Part shown: piece after piece, positions 7,309-14,060 of the stretch
Layout of the letters: each line of letters opens with the position of its first letter
How positions within the stretch are numbered: position 1 is the first letter of the stretch
Assembly (NCBI GenBank): GCA_023443455.1
Contig: JAEZUE010000010.1
Span: 1-14,060 of the forward strand
Length of the DNA: 14,060 nucleotides
From: Verrucomicrobiota bacterium
Lineage (GTDB): Bacteria > Verrucomicrobiota > Verrucomicrobiia > Opitutales > Opitutaceae
Direction of reading: 5' to 3'
Program-made: the position numbers and the translations under genes
The notes under the pieces: model-generated
What the model was told of the DNA's origin: nothing
What the model saw: only the letters and a program-made list of their open reading frames with translations
The model's database searches: none

Positions 7309-7460
7309 AAGCATTCGGTCGAGTGACGAGGGACGAGCGTCGAGGGCCGGAGTTTCGCAGGCAGATCGAGAGCACCCTCGGGCAATCGCCTTGTGCACAA
7401 TTGGATTGGCGCTCGCCACTCGACGCTCGACTCTCGTCTCCTCATCACGACTGAGGCTCG
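7309..7460. mobile_element. MITE/REPIN-like repeat, copy A (right end degraded)
   Basis: About 133 bases from 7306 align without gaps to 10430 onward with roughly 12 mismatches. The left arm begins AAGCATTCG, then five 7-bp units of form GNCGAGN or near it (7318-7352). The middle carries the shared CCCTCGGGCAATCGCC and ACAATTGGA segments. The right arm has complementary CTCGACN units (about 7412-7440), then decays into unrelated sequence before the expected terminal repeat. It starts 3 bases after the ABC gene stop. There is no coding capacity. Confidence 0.75.
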
Positions 7461-7717
7461 ATTCGGCATTCGATCATCTTAACGGCGTCGTTTCGCCGCT
7501 AATTTCCTGCGCTCGGCCAACGGCGGACTCGCACTCGTCCGGAAACCATGCAAAACACCGACCGCTTGGCGCGTTCGCTTCGCGCCCGGCTCCGTCGGGT
7601 CCCAGGCCTGACGACTTTCCACCTCCCAAAACCGAACCCGTGCGCGCCGGATCGTGAAATCAGTTCATGCTAACTTTCGCGCGGGCTCTCATTCACCCAA
7701 AACCCAATACCCTGACC
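7461..7717. other. Leader region of the glutamate-synthase-family gene
   Basis: These 257 bases lie between the repeat and the chosen gene start. There is a small hairpin at 7568-7586 (GGCGCG/CGCGCC). I see no tRNA, no recognisable riboswitch and no convincing promoter. An in-frame ATG at 7667 gives a 17-residue N-terminal extension of the downstream gene, but its sequence is not family-like. Confidence 0.4.
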
Positions 7718-9352
7718 ATGATCGAATGGCGTAAAACCAACGATGTCCTCGGCACTTCCAACCGGGGCAACCCCTGCGAATCCGGCCTCTGCACGCTCTG
7801 CGACTCCGCGTGCAAAGGTAAATGCGAGACCTGGCTCTCCTCCCTGCGCGGCCGCGAGCTGCTCTACCCGCGCAAGTTCGGCTACATCACCTCCGGTTCG
7901 AGCAACACCACCTCGGTGGGCGTCGGCTACGAATCGCTGCGCATCCACGGCTACGCCTACGGCTGGCACGGGGCCGACGGCAACCACGGCGGCGACCACT
8001 GCATCTTCCCCGAGGTCGACATCTCGACCAAGTTCGGCAAGGCGCATCCGGTCGAGTGCGACCTCCCGATCATGACCGGCGCGCTGGGCTCGACGTTCGT
8101 CGCCGCCCGCTACTGGAACTCCTTCGCCGTGGGCGCCGCGCTCTGCGGCTTCCCGATCGTGGTCGGCGAGAACGTCGTCGGCGTCGACCGCAAGTCGGTC
8201 CTCAAGAACGGCCGCATCGAGATCTCCCCGGAACTCGACCGCCGCATCGCGATGTTCCAGCGCTACTACCACGGCAAGGGCGCCATCATCGTGCAGATGA
8301 ACGTCGAGGACACCCGCAACGGCGTGGCCGAGTATCTCGTCGAGAAATACGGCGACAAGGTCATCCTCGAGCTCAAGTGGGGCCAGGGCGCCAAGTGCAT
8401 CGGCGGCGAGATCCAGGTCGACAACATCGAGTACGCCCGGTTCCTCAAGGACCGCGGCTACATCGTCGACCCCGATCCGTACGATCCCGTGGTTGAAAAG
8501 TCGTTCCACGAGGGCGGCATCCGCGCCTTCGCCCGCCACAGCCGCCTCGGGGCCACCGCCATCTCCTCGGCCCAGCAGGTGCGCGACCAGTTCATGGAAG
8601 CCGTCGCCGGGCTGCGCAAACTCGGCCACAAGCGCCTCACGCTCAAGACCGGCTCCTACGGCATGGAAGCCCTCGCGCTGGCCATCCGTTGCGCCGCCGA
8701 CGCCAAGCTCGACCTGCTCACCATCGACGGTTCGGGCGGCGGCACCGGCATGAGCCCGTGGAACATGATGGAGCACTGGGGCGTGCCCTCGCTCCCCCTC
8801 CATGCCAAGGCCTACGAATACACCAAGATGCTCGCCGACCGCGGCGTCGAGGTCGCCGACCTCTCGTTCGCCGGCGGCTTCGCCCGCGAGGACCACGTCT
8901 TCAAGGCCCTCGCCCTCGGCTCGCCGTTCGTGAAACTCGTCTGCATGGGCCGCGCGCCGATGATCCCCGCCTTCGTCGGCTCCAACATCGAGGGCGTGCT
9001 CAAACCCGAGCGCCGCGTCGATGTGCACGGCCATTGGGACGAACTCCCCAGCACCGTCTCCACCTTCGGCGACAAGCCCGAGGAGATCTTCGCCGCCTGG
9101 GAAACCGTCTCCAAGATGGTCGGACCCGAGGAGATGAAGAACATCCCGTACGGCGCCGTCGCCATGTACGCCTACGCCGACAAGCTCGGCGCCGGACTCC
9201 AGCAGTTCATGGCCGGCGCCCGCAAGGTCCGCCTCTCCGGCCTCGACCGCGGCGACCTCATGGCCGGCAACCGCGAGACCGCCCGGGAAACCGGCCTGCC
9301 ATACCTGACCGACTCCGAGAACGACAAGGCGATGGCCATCCTCAAGGCCTGA
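7718..9352 (+). CDS. FMN-binding glutamate synthase family protein with Cys-rich N-terminus
   Basis: A 544-residue protein matching the FMN/TIM-barrel synthase domain of glutamate synthase (GltB middle region, archaeal-type and GlxD-like forms). Landmarks are LELKWGQGAKCIGGEIQ (217-233), resembling the 'K.GQGAKPG.GG' segment, TIDGSGGGTGMSPW (335-348), the FMN phosphate region, and FAGGFAREDHVFKALALG (384-401). The glutaminase and C-terminal GXGXG domains of large GltB are absent. The N-terminus has Cys20, 25, 28, 32 and 36 (C-x4-C-x2-C-x3-C-x3-C), which may bind an Fe-S cluster. It may use ammonia or a partner amidotransferase to make glutamate, or serve another FMN-dependent reaction. I chose the ATG at 7718 because the following MIEWRKTNDVLG is coherent. 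It appears monocistronic, with a strong terminator after the stop. Confidence 0.85.
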   Translation: MIEWRKTNDVLGTSNRGNPCESGLCTLCDSACKGKCETWLSSLRGRELLYPRKFGYITSGSSNTTSVGVGYESLRIHGYAYGWHGADGNHGGDHCIFPEVDISTKFGKAHPVECDLPIMTGALGSTFVAARYWNSFAVGAALCGFPIVVGENVVGVDRKSVLKNGRIEISPELDRRIAMFQRYYHGKGAIIVQMNVEDTRNGVAEYLVEKYGDKVILELKWGQGAKCIGGEIQVDNIEYARFLKDRGYIVDPDPYDPVVEKSFHEGGIRAFARHSRLGATAISSAQQVRDQFMEAVAGLRKLGHKRLTLKTGSYGMEALALAIRCAADAKLDLLTIDGSGGGTGMSPWNMMEHWGVPSLPLHAKAYEYTKMLADRGVEVADLSFAGGFAREDHVFKALALGSPFVKLVCMGRAPMIPAFVGSNIEGVLKPERRVDVHGHWDELPSTVSTFGDKPEEIFAAWETVSKMVGPEEMKNIPYGAVAMYAYADKLGAGLQQFMAGARKVRLSGLDRGDLMAGNRETARETGLPYLTDSENDKAMAILKA

Positions 9353-9385
9353 GCCGAATCCTGAGCCCATCGCGCTCGAACAAAC

Positions 9386-9422
9386 GAACCGGACGCGCCC
9401 GCCGCGTCCGGTTCTTTCTTTT
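9386..9422 (+). terminator. Intrinsic terminator after the glutamate-synthase-family gene
   Basis: A perfect 12-bp stem (GAACCGGACGCG at 9386-9397 with CGCGTCCGGTTC at 9403-9414, 5-base loop) is followed by TTTCTTTT. It lies 33 bases after the stop codon and separates this gene from the ABC gene that starts at 9458. Confidence 0.9.
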
Positions 9423-9457
9423 GCCAATGCTGCGCCGGTCGTTTGACTGCGCCGCAC

Positions 9458-10429
9458 ATGATCGAAGTCGAGCACCTCACCCGCGTCTTCCGCACCTACA
9501 AGAAACAGCCCGGCTTCTGGGGCGGCGTGAAGGGCCTGTTTAAACGCGAGTTCGACGAGATCGCCGCCGCCAACGACGTGAGCTTCACCATCGCCGAGGG
9601 CGAACTCGTCGGCTTTCTCGGTCCCAACGGCGCCGGCAAGACCACGACGCTGAAGATGCTCGCCGGCCTGATCTTCCCAACCTCCGGCAAGGCCCGTGTC
9701 GGCGGCTACGACCCGACCGAACGCCGCAACGAATACCGCCGCCTCTTCGCCCTCGTGCTCGGCCAGAAGAACCAGCTCTGGTGGGATTTGCCGGCCATCG
9801 AATCCTTCCAGCTCCTCCGCCACATCTACGCGCTCCCGAAAAACCAGTTTCAGGAGACGCTCGACGAGCTCGTCGAGCTGCTCCAGGTCGGCGAAAAGCT
9901 CCGCACCATGGTGCGCGAACTCTCGCTGGGCGAACGCATGAAGATGGAGCTCATCGCCGCCCTGCTCCACCGGCCGCGCGTACTCTTCCTCGACGAGCCC
10001 ACGATCGGCCTGGATGTCGTCAGCCAGCGTGCCGTGCGTCGCTTCCTCGCCGACTACAACCGCCGCCACAAGGTCACCATCCTGCTCACCAGCCACTACA
10101 TGGCCGACATCAAAGAGCTGTGCGACCGCGTCATCGTCATCCACAAGGGCCGCAAAATCCACGACGGCGGTATCGACACCCTCAACGCCGCCGAAAACCG
10201 CCAGCGCATCATCCGCTTCCGCCCGGCCGAAGGCCGCTGGCCCACCGACTGGAGACCGTCCGCCGGCACGCTCGAGCCCGCCGAGGATGGCGCCCTGTGC
10301 ATCCACGCCCCCTCCGAAGCCGTGGTCCCTGTCTTCCAGGAGATCCTCGCCGCCGGCGCCGTCGAGGACCTCACAATCCAGGAAGTCCCGCTCGAGGACA
10401 TCATCGCCGACCTGTTCAGCCGCGCCTGA
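9458..10429 (+). CDS. ABC-2 type transporter ATP-binding protein (COG4586-like)
   Basis: A 323-residue ABC ATPase. Walker A is GPNGAGKTT (55-63), the Q-loop is Gln103 in LVLGQKNQLWWDLP, the signature is LSLGERMK (156-163), Walker B is VLFLDEPTIGLD (175-186), and the H-loop is LTSH (210-213). The FRTYKKQPGFWGGVKGLFKR insert at 11-30 before strand 1 and the QKNQLWWDLP segment are characteristic of the COG4586 group of ABC-2 exporters. These normally sit beside two six-helix permeases (COG4587 and COG3694). No permease is present here: the stop is followed after 3 bases by copy B of the 150-bp repeat and then by a two-component gene. The ATG at 9458 puts IEVEHLTRVF at the start, which is normal for the family; an upstream TTG (9443) would add five residues. 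Partner permeases may be elsewhere or lost. Confidence 0.9.
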   Translation: MIEVEHLTRVFRTYKKQPGFWGGVKGLFKREFDEIAAANDVSFTIAEGELVGFLGPNGAGKTTTLKMLAGLIFPTSGKARVGGYDPTERRNEYRRLFALVLGQKNQLWWDLPAIESFQLLRHIYALPKNQFQETLDELVELLQVGEKLRTMVRELSLGERMKMELIAALLHRPRVLFLDEPTIGLDVVSQRAVRRFLADYNRRHKVTILLTSHYMADIKELCDRVIVIHKGRKIHDGGIDTLNAAENRQRIIRFRPAEGRWPTDWRPSAGTLEPAEDGALCIHAPSEAVVPVFQEILAAGAVEDLTIQEVPLEDIIADLFSRA

Positions 10430-10432
10430 GCC

Positions 10433-10585
10433 AGTCATTCAGCCGAGCGACCAGGGACGAGCGTCGAGGGCCAGAGTTTCGGAGGCAGATCGAGAGCCCC
10501 CTCGGGCAATCGCCTTGTCCACAATTGGAGTGGCGCTCGCCACTCGACGCTCGACGCTCGTCACCCGCCACTCGCCCGAATGCTT
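10433..10585. mobile_element. MITE/REPIN-like repeat, copy B (complete)
   Basis: A 153-bp element. Its right end (…CGAATGCTT at 10577-10585) is the inverse of the left end of copy A (AAGCATTCG), and the inverted similarity continues for about 35 bp with about four mismatches. The left arm consists of 7-bp units (10442-10476: GCCGAGC, GACCAGG, GACGAGC, GTCGAGG, GCCAGAG). The right arm has six units of the complementary form (10536-10577: CTCGCCA, CTCGACG, CTCGACG, CTCGTCA, CCCGCCA, CTCGCCC). The core shares CCCTCGGGCAATCGCC with copy A. It is non-coding and can fold into a long imperfect hairpin. Confidence 0.78.
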
Positions 10586-10766
10586 ACGGCTTGGCTGTCG
10601 GCAGGCGACGCGGTGCGCGCCCGGCCCTACGACCGGGTGGTTGCGCCTCGGCATGTCGTGCGCCCGGGGGGGGGAGCGCAGAATCGAACCGTCAAGGAAA
10701 AGAACTAAACTACCGTAAATCTCGTTCTTGCGTTAGAAAATCGGCGCCATTTTCCTCGGCCCGCGC
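10586..10766. other. Intergenic stretch with G9 tract before the receiver-kinase gene
   Basis: These 181 bases contain a REP fragment (CCGGCCCTAC at 10621-10630, then GACCGGG), a run of nine G at 10666-10674, and an AT-richer patch at about 10690-10740 that probably holds the promoter of the next gene. I could not assign -35 and -10 boxes with confidence, and no strong Shine-Dalgarno precedes the ATG at 10767. Confidence 0.45.
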
Positions 10767-12056
10767 ATGAACCCCGGGATCCCATTGCCTACCATGCTCG
10801 TCGTGGACGACGAGGAGGGCCCCCGCACAGCCCTGCGCATGGTTTTCAAAAGCCAATTCGCCGTCCACTGTTTCGATACGCCCGCCGCCGCCATCGAGTT
10901 CGTCGAGGATCACGCCGTGCAGGTGGCGGTTCTCGACCTCCACATCGGCGGCGCGTGCGGCCTCGAGCTCCTTCGCCGCATCAAGGAAGTGGATCCCCGG
11001 ATCGAGGTCATCATCCTCACCGCCCAGGAAACCCTCGACACCGCCAAGCTGGCCATGCGCCGCGGCGCCTGCGACTACCTCTCCAAGCCCTTCGACCTGC
11101 GCAGCATCCGCGAAGCCGTCGGCCGGGCCCACCGGCTCCGCGCCGCCACCAACACCATCGAGAACAACGCCGAACGGATGAAGGCATTGACCGAGCAGCT
11201 CCACGACGCCTGCTCGCGCGAGGAGATGGCCCGCACCGCCAACGAGATCTACGCCGGCGTCATCCACGACCTGAACAACCCGATGTCCATCATCTCGGGC
11301 TTCGTGGATCTGCTCGTCCAGCGTATCGAGGGCACCGACTCGCTCACCGGCCAGCCTCTCGCCGATCTGCGCAACCACCTTCAAACCATCGGCAAACAGG
11401 TCGACACCTGCTGCGAGATCTCCTCCCGCTACCTGCGCTTCATGCGCCGCGTCGGCAGCACGCCCCAGCTCGTTCCGGTCAACCAGGTACTCACCGACCT
11501 CGAACAACTCCTGCGCAACCACCCCGCGCTCAAGAACACCCTGCTCATCGTCGATCCCCTCGGCGACGACCTCGTGGCCGGCCTGCAGGCCACCGAACTC
11601 CTCCAGGCCCTCCTCAATCTCGCGATCAACGCCTTCCAGTGCACCGAGGCGCCCCAGACCGTCCGCATCTCCGCCGAGAGCTATTCCCGCCCCCTGCCCA
11701 TCTCGACCTTCACCAACGGACCCGACACCCGCTACATCGGCGTCGAGACCATGAAAAACGTTGCCCCCTTCGTCGCCATCTCCGTCGCCGATCAGGGCAG
11801 CGGCATCCCGCCTCACGTGCTGCCGCGCATCTTCGACGCCTATTTCACGACCAAAACCCCCGGCCGCGGCACCGGCTTGGGCCTGTCGATCGTCGCCCGC
11901 CTCGTCCGGGCCGCCCACGGCTGCATCCGCGTCAACACCGTGCCCGACCAGGGCACAGTGATGACACTCATCCTCCCCGCCGCGTACGCTCCCATCGCCG
12001 GCATCCCGTACGACCCGGACCCGCTCGCCACCGACGGTCCGTTTGCCGGCAACTGA
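10767..12056 (+). CDS. Receiver-histidine kinase fusion protein
   Basis: A 429-residue cytosolic protein in which a response-regulator receiver precedes a histidine kinase. The receiver (about residues 9-122) has the acidic pair Asp14/Asp15, phospho-acceptor Asp57 in VAVLDLH, Thr85 in ILTAQ and Lys107 in YLSKPFD. A linker helix (129-160) leads to the dimerisation helix with His167 in GVIHDLNNPMSIISG. The ATPase domain shows the N box NLAINAF, the G1 box VADQGSGIP, the F box IFDAYFTTK and the G2 box GRGTGLGLSIV. There are no membrane segments and no DNA-binding domain, so it should receive phosphate or a signal through the receiver and pass it to a separate regulator. The ATG at 10767 is used; ATG 10794 (Met10) would leave the receiver nearly intact. 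rmuC follows after 27 bp. Confidence 0.9.
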   Translation: MNPGIPLPTMLVVDDEEGPRTALRMVFKSQFAVHCFDTPAAAIEFVEDHAVQVAVLDLHIGGACGLELLRRIKEVDPRIEVIILTAQETLDTAKLAMRRGACDYLSKPFDLRSIREAVGRAHRLRAATNTIENNAERMKALTEQLHDACSREEMARTANEIYAGVIHDLNNPMSIISGFVDLLVQRIEGTDSLTGQPLADLRNHLQTIGKQVDTCCEISSRYLRFMRRVGSTPQLVPVNQVLTDLEQLLRNHPALKNTLLIVDPLGDDLVAGLQATELLQALLNLAINAFQCTEAPQTVRISAESYSRPLPISTFTNGPDTRYIGVETMKNVAPFVAISVADQGSGIPPHVLPRIFDAYFTTKTPGRGTGLGLSIVARLVRAAHGCIRVNTVPDQGTVMTLILPAAYAPIAGIPYDPDPLATDGPFAGN

Positions 12057-12083
12057 GTTTCGGTATCGCCTCGGGGCCGGTGA

Positions 12084-13436
12084 ATGCCCTGTCCTGATCC
12101 CGTGGACTGGCTCGCCCTCATCGTCTCCGCCTCCCTCGGCGCCCTCATCGCTTGGCTGCTGCTGCGCGCCCGTGAAGCGGGCCTGCGGGCCCAGCTCGCC
12201 TCGGTCACCGGCCAGCTGCAAGAAAGCCGCACGGCGACCGACGCCGCCCGGACCGAAACCGAACGCCTCCGCGCCCTCGCCGGCGAACGCGAGACCACCG
12301 CCGCCAGCCTCGCCGCCACGCTCGAGGCCGAACGCCGCGCCTCCGCCGAAAAACTCGCCGCGCTCCACGACGCGCAGGCCCGCCTCTCCGACGCCTTCAA
12401 GGCCATCTCGGCCGACGCGTTGAAGCACAACAACCAGTCGTTCCTCGAACTCGCCCGCTCCACCCTCGCCCAATTCCAGGAAGGCGCCCGCGGCGATCTC
12501 GACAAGCGCCAGCAGGCCATCGATTCGATGGTGAAGCCGATCCGAGAATCGCTCGAGAAGGTCGACCTGCGCATCGGGGAAATCGAGAAGACACGCTCCG
12601 GTGCCTACTCGGCCCTTTCCGAACAGCTCAAGTCCCTCGCCCTCGCCCAGGGCACCCTCCAGACGGAGACCACCCGCCTCTCCACCGCGCTCAGCGGTAC
12701 CCGAACCGCCGGCACCTGGGGCGAACTCCAGCTCCGCCGCGTGGTCGAGCTCGCCGGCATGGTCGAGAATTGCGACTTCTCCGTCCAGGAGGTCTCCGGC
12801 AACCAGCGCCCCGACCTCGTCGTGCGTCTGCCGCGCAGCCAGATCATCGCCGTCGACGCCAAGGCCCCGACCGACGCCTTCCGCGAAGCCGCCGCCGCCA
12901 CCGATCCGGCAATACGCTCGGCGAAACTGGCCGAGCACGCCGCCAAGGTCCGCGGCCACATCGACGCACTCGCCGCCCGCGCCTACTGGGAACAGTTCAC
13001 CCCCTCGCCCGAATTCGTCGTGCTCTTCCTCCCCGGCGACCAGTTCCTCGCCGCCGCCCTCGAGGGCGATCCCTCCATCGTCGACCGCGGCATCCGCAAT
13101 CGCGTGCTGCTCGCCACACCCTCGACCCTCGTCGCCCTCCTCAAGGCCGCCGCCTACGGCTGGCGCCAGGAAGCCGTGTCCCAGAACGCCGAGGAGATCG
13201 CGAAGCTCGGCCGTGAACTCTACGACCGCATCGTCGTCTTCGGCGAACACCTCGAGCGCGCCGGCCGCGGCCTCGAACAGGCCACCGGAGCGTACAACAA
13301 GGCCGTCGGCTCCTTCGAAGGATCGCTCCTGCCCGGCGCGCGCAAGTTCACCGAGCTCGGCTCGCGCGGCGCAAAGGAATTGCCCGAACCCGGCACGATC
13401 GACACCGCCGTGCGCGACGTCACCCGCCGGAGCTAG
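12084..13436 (+). CDS. rmuC: DNA recombination protein RmuC family
   Basis: A 450-residue protein with the RmuC layout: one N-terminal membrane anchor (about residues 8-27), a long Ala/Glu/Arg-rich coiled coil (30-170), then the PD-(D/E)XK nuclease-like core. The core begins at GTRTAGTWGELQLRRVVE (205-222, conserved TWGE) and contains RPDLVV (242-247, the PD acid) and AVDAK (256-260, the DxK pair). FVVLFLPGDQFL, ATPSTLVALLKAAAYGW and the following helices are also family hallmarks. In E. coli RmuC limits DNA inversions at short inverted repeats, which is of passing interest given the hairpin-forming repeats nearby. It lies 27 bp after the receiver-kinase gene and may be co-transcribed. The start has no clear ribosome binding site; the membrane helix follows directly. 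Confidence 0.93.
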   Translation: MPCPDPVDWLALIVSASLGALIAWLLLRAREAGLRAQLASVTGQLQESRTATDAARTETERLRALAGERETTAASLAATLEAERRASAEKLAALHDAQARLSDAFKAISADALKHNNQSFLELARSTLAQFQEGARGDLDKRQQAIDSMVKPIRESLEKVDLRIGEIEKTRSGAYSALSEQLKSLALAQGTLQTETTRLSTALSGTRTAGTWGELQLRRVVELAGMVENCDFSVQEVSGNQRPDLVVRLPRSQIIAVDAKAPTDAFREAAAATDPAIRSAKLAEHAAKVRGHIDALAARAYWEQFTPSPEFVVLFLPGDQFLAAALEGDPSIVDRGIRNRVLLATPSTLVALLKAAAYGWRQEAVSQNAEEIAKLGRELYDRIVVFGEHLERAGRGLEQATGAYNKAVGSFEGSLLPGARKFTELGSRGAKELPEPGTIDTAVRDVTRRS

Positions 13437-13478
13437 CCGGATCGTCCGCCCACCGAGCGAGGTACGCCGCAACGCGTC

Positions 13479-13573
13479 GTGGCGGAACTCGTGAGAGTTT
13501 CGATCCGTACCTTCCGCAAAGTCCTGCAGGACTTCTTCGAGCGCCACGGCGACGACCTCGACGGGGAATCGAA
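13479..13573 (+). pseudogene. Truncated copy of the 3' part of the gene at the window edge
   Basis: The reading frame from 13479 contains RTFRKVLQDFFERHGDDLDG, with 16 of 23 residues identical to the segment RYLLKALQDFFERHGDDLYG in the partial gene at the right edge. At DNA level 13515-13573 matches 14002-14060 with a constant offset of 487 bp. Upstream of the match the frame does not resemble the other copy, and downstream it continues HIRPKPQATEPAG into a low-quality, hairpin-bearing stretch. It looks like a leftover C-terminal fragment from a local duplication. Confidence 0.6.
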
Positions 13574-13600
13574 GCACATCCGTCCCAAACCACAGGCAAC

Positions 13601-13684
13601 GGAGCCGGCTGGCACCGGCTCCTCCCGGATCAACTCGAGGGGTGGGACAATTTCACTGCTCGCACGTGGGTCGGTTCCACGTGC
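13601..13684. repeat. Two adjacent perfect hairpins
   Basis: GGAGCCGG (13601-13608) pairs with CCGGCTCC (13615-13622) around a 6-base loop. GCACGTGG (13662-13669) pairs with CCACGTGC (13677-13684) around a 7-base loop. Neither is followed by a T-run, so neither is a standard intrinsic terminator. They fill the gap between the gene remnant and the next ORF. Confidence 0.5.
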
Positions 13685-13740
13685 TCGTTTCCGGAGAGGG
13701 GCGATTTCGTCGTAGCGCGGCTCTTCAGACCGCGGTGTGA

Positions 13741-14060
13741 GGGTGGGCCGCTGGCGCACCTTGCAGCACGACCGACCCGCTTCGTGGCGCTGCTCACCAG
13801 AGCAGCGATTCCCCGCTATGGCGTTTCCGTCGCGACCGGCGCATGCTGTTGTGCGCGCTCACCTGGCCGGCCACGTGGCTCGAGCGCAGGGGACTGACGT
13901 GCCCGCCCGCCCATTACCGTCGCCTCATCGAGAAACGCCTCGCGGCCATCGCCGCCCACGGTGAGCCGACACGATACGAGGGGTTCTTCCCGCGTTATCT
14001 CCTCAAAGCCCTGCAGGACTTTTTCGAGCGCCACGGCGACGATCTCTACGGCGACTTGAA
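13741..14060 (+). CDS. Unrecognised conserved-looking protein, partial at window end
   Basis: An open frame beginning after the TGA at 13738-13740 runs to the end of the window without a stop. It becomes strongly protein-like from about 13804: DSPLWRFRRDRRMLLCALTW, then PATWLERRGLTCPPAHYRRL, IEKRLAAIAAHGEPTRYEGF and FPRYLLKALQDFFERHGDDL. The pattern is helical and rich in Arg, Trp and Tyr, with no signal peptide. The first ATG in frame is 13843; an earlier non-ATG start is possible because the coherent sequence begins before it. I do not recognise the family. A broken copy of its distal part lies at 13479-13573. The gene continues beyond the window, so its length and C-terminus are unknown. 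Confidence 0.6.

Noticed and set aside
7670..10438. Very long minus-strand ORF of 922 codons antisense to two genes
   Set aside because: Its sequence is Asp/Glu/Val/Gly-rich and low in complexity, and the plus strand carries clear family motifs over the same span. Such shadow frames are expected at high GC.
7309..10585. The repeated heptads considered as a CRISPR array
   Set aside because: Units are 7 bp, contiguous and inverted between arms, with no spacers of uniform length and no cas genes.
10710..13577. 955-codon minus-strand ORF antisense to the receiver-kinase and rmuC genes
   Set aside because: It is a GC-driven shadow frame; the plus-strand proteins have complete catalytic motifs and the antisense product has none.
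13601..13684. Hairpins after rmuC considered as its terminator
   Set aside because: Neither stem is followed by a T-rich tract on the plus strand, and they lie over 160 bases past the stop codon.
13737..13964. Complete ORF of 75 codons from 13737
   Set aside because: It is in a different frame from the coherent partial protein that runs to the window end and is Arg/Pro/His-rich, typical of an out-of-frame reading.

Overview
The window is GC-rich bacterial DNA with short intergenic gaps. The gene set (GlmM, TrpD, a HemX/CcsA-like protein beside HemA, an FMN-domain glutamate synthase relative, RmuC), the codon bias and the character of the intergenic repeats suggest a member of the Verrucomicrobiota, most likely the Opitutaceae. 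That placement is inference from resemblance, not from a search.

Layout. Positions 1-856 hold no intact gene that I recognise. On the minus strand they carry pieces that look like gene remnants: a histidine-kinase-like C-terminal tail, a small ORF with a good ribosome binding site, a short glycosidase-like fragment, and the C-terminus of a DUF1080 (3-keto-disaccharide hydrolase type) protein. Next come two intact minus-strand genes, glmM (857-2200) and trpD (2281-3330), separated by an inverted pair of REP-like palindromes. The trpD leader contains a textbook intrinsic terminator that reads in the trpD direction, which raises the possibility of attenuation.

From 3658 everything intact is on the plus strand. 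A likely operon runs hemX/ccsA-like (overlapping hemA by 4 bp), hemA, an MBL-fold hydrolase with an HTH-like N-terminal domain, and an ABC ATPase. A monocistronic FMN-binding glutamate-synthase-family gene follows and ends in a strong terminator. Then come a second ABC ATPase (COG4586-like, without its usual permeases), a receiver-histidine kinase fusion, and rmuC. The right edge holds the start of an unrecognised gene whose 3' part also occurs as a broken copy about 490 bp upstream.

The most distinctive structure is a pair of about 150-bp repeats at 7309-7460 and 10433-10585. Each begins only 3 bases after the stop codon of an ABC ATPase gene. They are built of arrays of a 7-bp unit (GNCGAGN in the left arm, its complement in the right arm), and the better preserved copy has terminal inverted repeats of about 35 bp. 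They look like a MITE/REPIN-type non-autonomous element. I found no CRISPR array, tRNA, rRNA, phage or complete insertion sequence, and no clearly novel multi-gene system.
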